Below are positions 63,146 to 64,000 of a stretch of DNA of 64,000 nt, one piece after another. The position numbers and the translations under genes are program-made. The notes beneath the pieces are model-generated. The model was not told the origin of the DNA. It worked only from the letters and a program-made list of their open reading frames with translations, and searched no databases. The number at the start of each line of letters is the position of its first letter. The first letter of the stretch is position 1. Source of the DNA: Epiperipatus broadwayi (taxonomy: Eukaryota; Onychophora; Udeonychophora; Euonychophora; Peripatidae); NCBI GenBank assembly GCA_028023455.1, contig JAQFVV010000961.1:82820-146819 (forward strand), given 5' to 3'.

Positions 63146-64000
63146 ATTGTAACCATATATTTTAGTATAAAATATAATAATTGATGTAACTGGTATAAAA
63201 ATTTCTCTGTCTTCTTTTGGTGATTTGATTGGCTTGATTTGCACTTTGAACAGATTACTCTCTTATATTCAAAATAATTTATTAGAGAGAATGGGTAATA
63301 TTTTGCCTTACTTGTTGTCTATATTATTTTAATAAATTTAAATTGCTTCTTTCCATATACTAATTCATATCAAAATTTTTAACTTTTTAAAAATTTTGAC
63401 AACACATTAAATTTGGTAAAATATTATTAAAAATAATAATAATTTTTATTTGTTTAAAATGGTCTTAAAAATTATTTCCATTGAATTAAAAAAACCATTT
63501 GTTCAACTAAATTTAATTATTAAAAATAAATACAGTAATTACGTATGCGTTTCAATGTAAAAAAAGAAAGGAGCGCGAATTAAAAAAAAAGATCGTCTGA
63601 TAGTGTTGCTTTGGAGGGAGAGAAAGAAAAGAAAATGGTAAAAGGCAAATGGTGTAAATATGATAAGCTTATTTTAAAATAGTTAACAAGTAAACGGATT
63701 ACCACAAAGTTTTCTATAAACGTAAAAATAACATAGTGGTATTTAATAATAAGATGAATTGCTAAATTTAAAAGTCTGTTCAAGTCGGCTAACCAGGTGG
63801 ATCAAATCGCTAATAATAATTTTCCAATATTACATTTGAAATATGTCAGAGCTTTCCAGTTTAAAAGCAGAATTAATTGCAAGATTTTGGTATGTTTTAA
63901 AATATTTATTATTCTACAATTTGGAAAAATTAAATAAGTGTTTTAATTACAGAAGTGTTATAAATATGAAAATTTGCTTTTTAAAAAAGAAGTTTAAATT
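63146..64000. other. AT-rich DNA, nothing recognised
   Basis: A short CG-containing patch at 63540-63620 (gagcgcgaatt). No gene or element was identified up to the end of the window. Confidence 0.35.

Overview
The window is a strongly AT-rich piece of an animal (invertebrate metazoan) nuclear genome. Evidence is spliced exons with GT/AG borders and multi-kilobase introns, tRNA-derived SINEs, non-LTR and Penelope-like retroelements, and no operons or bacterial signals. I cannot name the phylum. The base composition and element mix would fit several AT-rich invertebrate groups, but nothing here is diagnostic.

Three host-gene signals stand out. (1) Minus strand, 18406 down to 13121: the first two coding exons of a secreted group XII phospholipase A2-like gene, separated by a 5.0-kb intron; the catalytic exons were not found and may lie beyond position 1. 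(2) Plus strand, 44041 to 55294: two adjacent exons of a chymotrypsin/trypsin-family (S1) protease, carrying the RIVGG activation site and the catalytic TAAHC histidine, separated by an 11.1-kb intron; the Asp and Ser exons were not found. (3) Minus strand near 59.04-59.10 kb: a possible first coding exon with a consensus splice donor under an RFX/X-box-like palindrome (weak).

Most other recognisable sequence is mobile DNA. There is a 5'-truncated RTE-type LINE at 59.7-61.8 kb, plus decayed LINE pieces at 7.0-7.4, 19.85-21.1, 28.1-29.6 and 34.1-34.65 kb. Two Penelope-like fragments occur: one at 3.84-6.62 kb, split by a nested 1.5-kb insertion, and one at 25.5-26.2 kb with a readable GIY-YIG domain. 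There are seven short tRNA-derived SINEs, several with clean target-site duplications (TSDs).

The most interesting content is a set of short (about 110-630 bp) foldback or single-arm elements. I count more than a dozen, most flanked by 11-16 bp TSDs. Many carry a core of the form CTGANGA - hairpin - GAAAC, which resembles the conserved core of hammerhead ribozymes. One element (33.3-33.95 kb) carries an almost canonical hammerhead core. Three related copies (24.1, 51.5 and 56.0 kb) keep the hairpin by compensatory changes. One copy interrupts a LINE reading frame that resumes exactly after the TSD. I infer nonautonomous, retrotransposed, ribozyme-bearing elements, possibly mobilised by the Penelope-like machinery also present here. 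The rest is AT-rich intergenic or intronic DNA with microsatellites and local tandem repeats.
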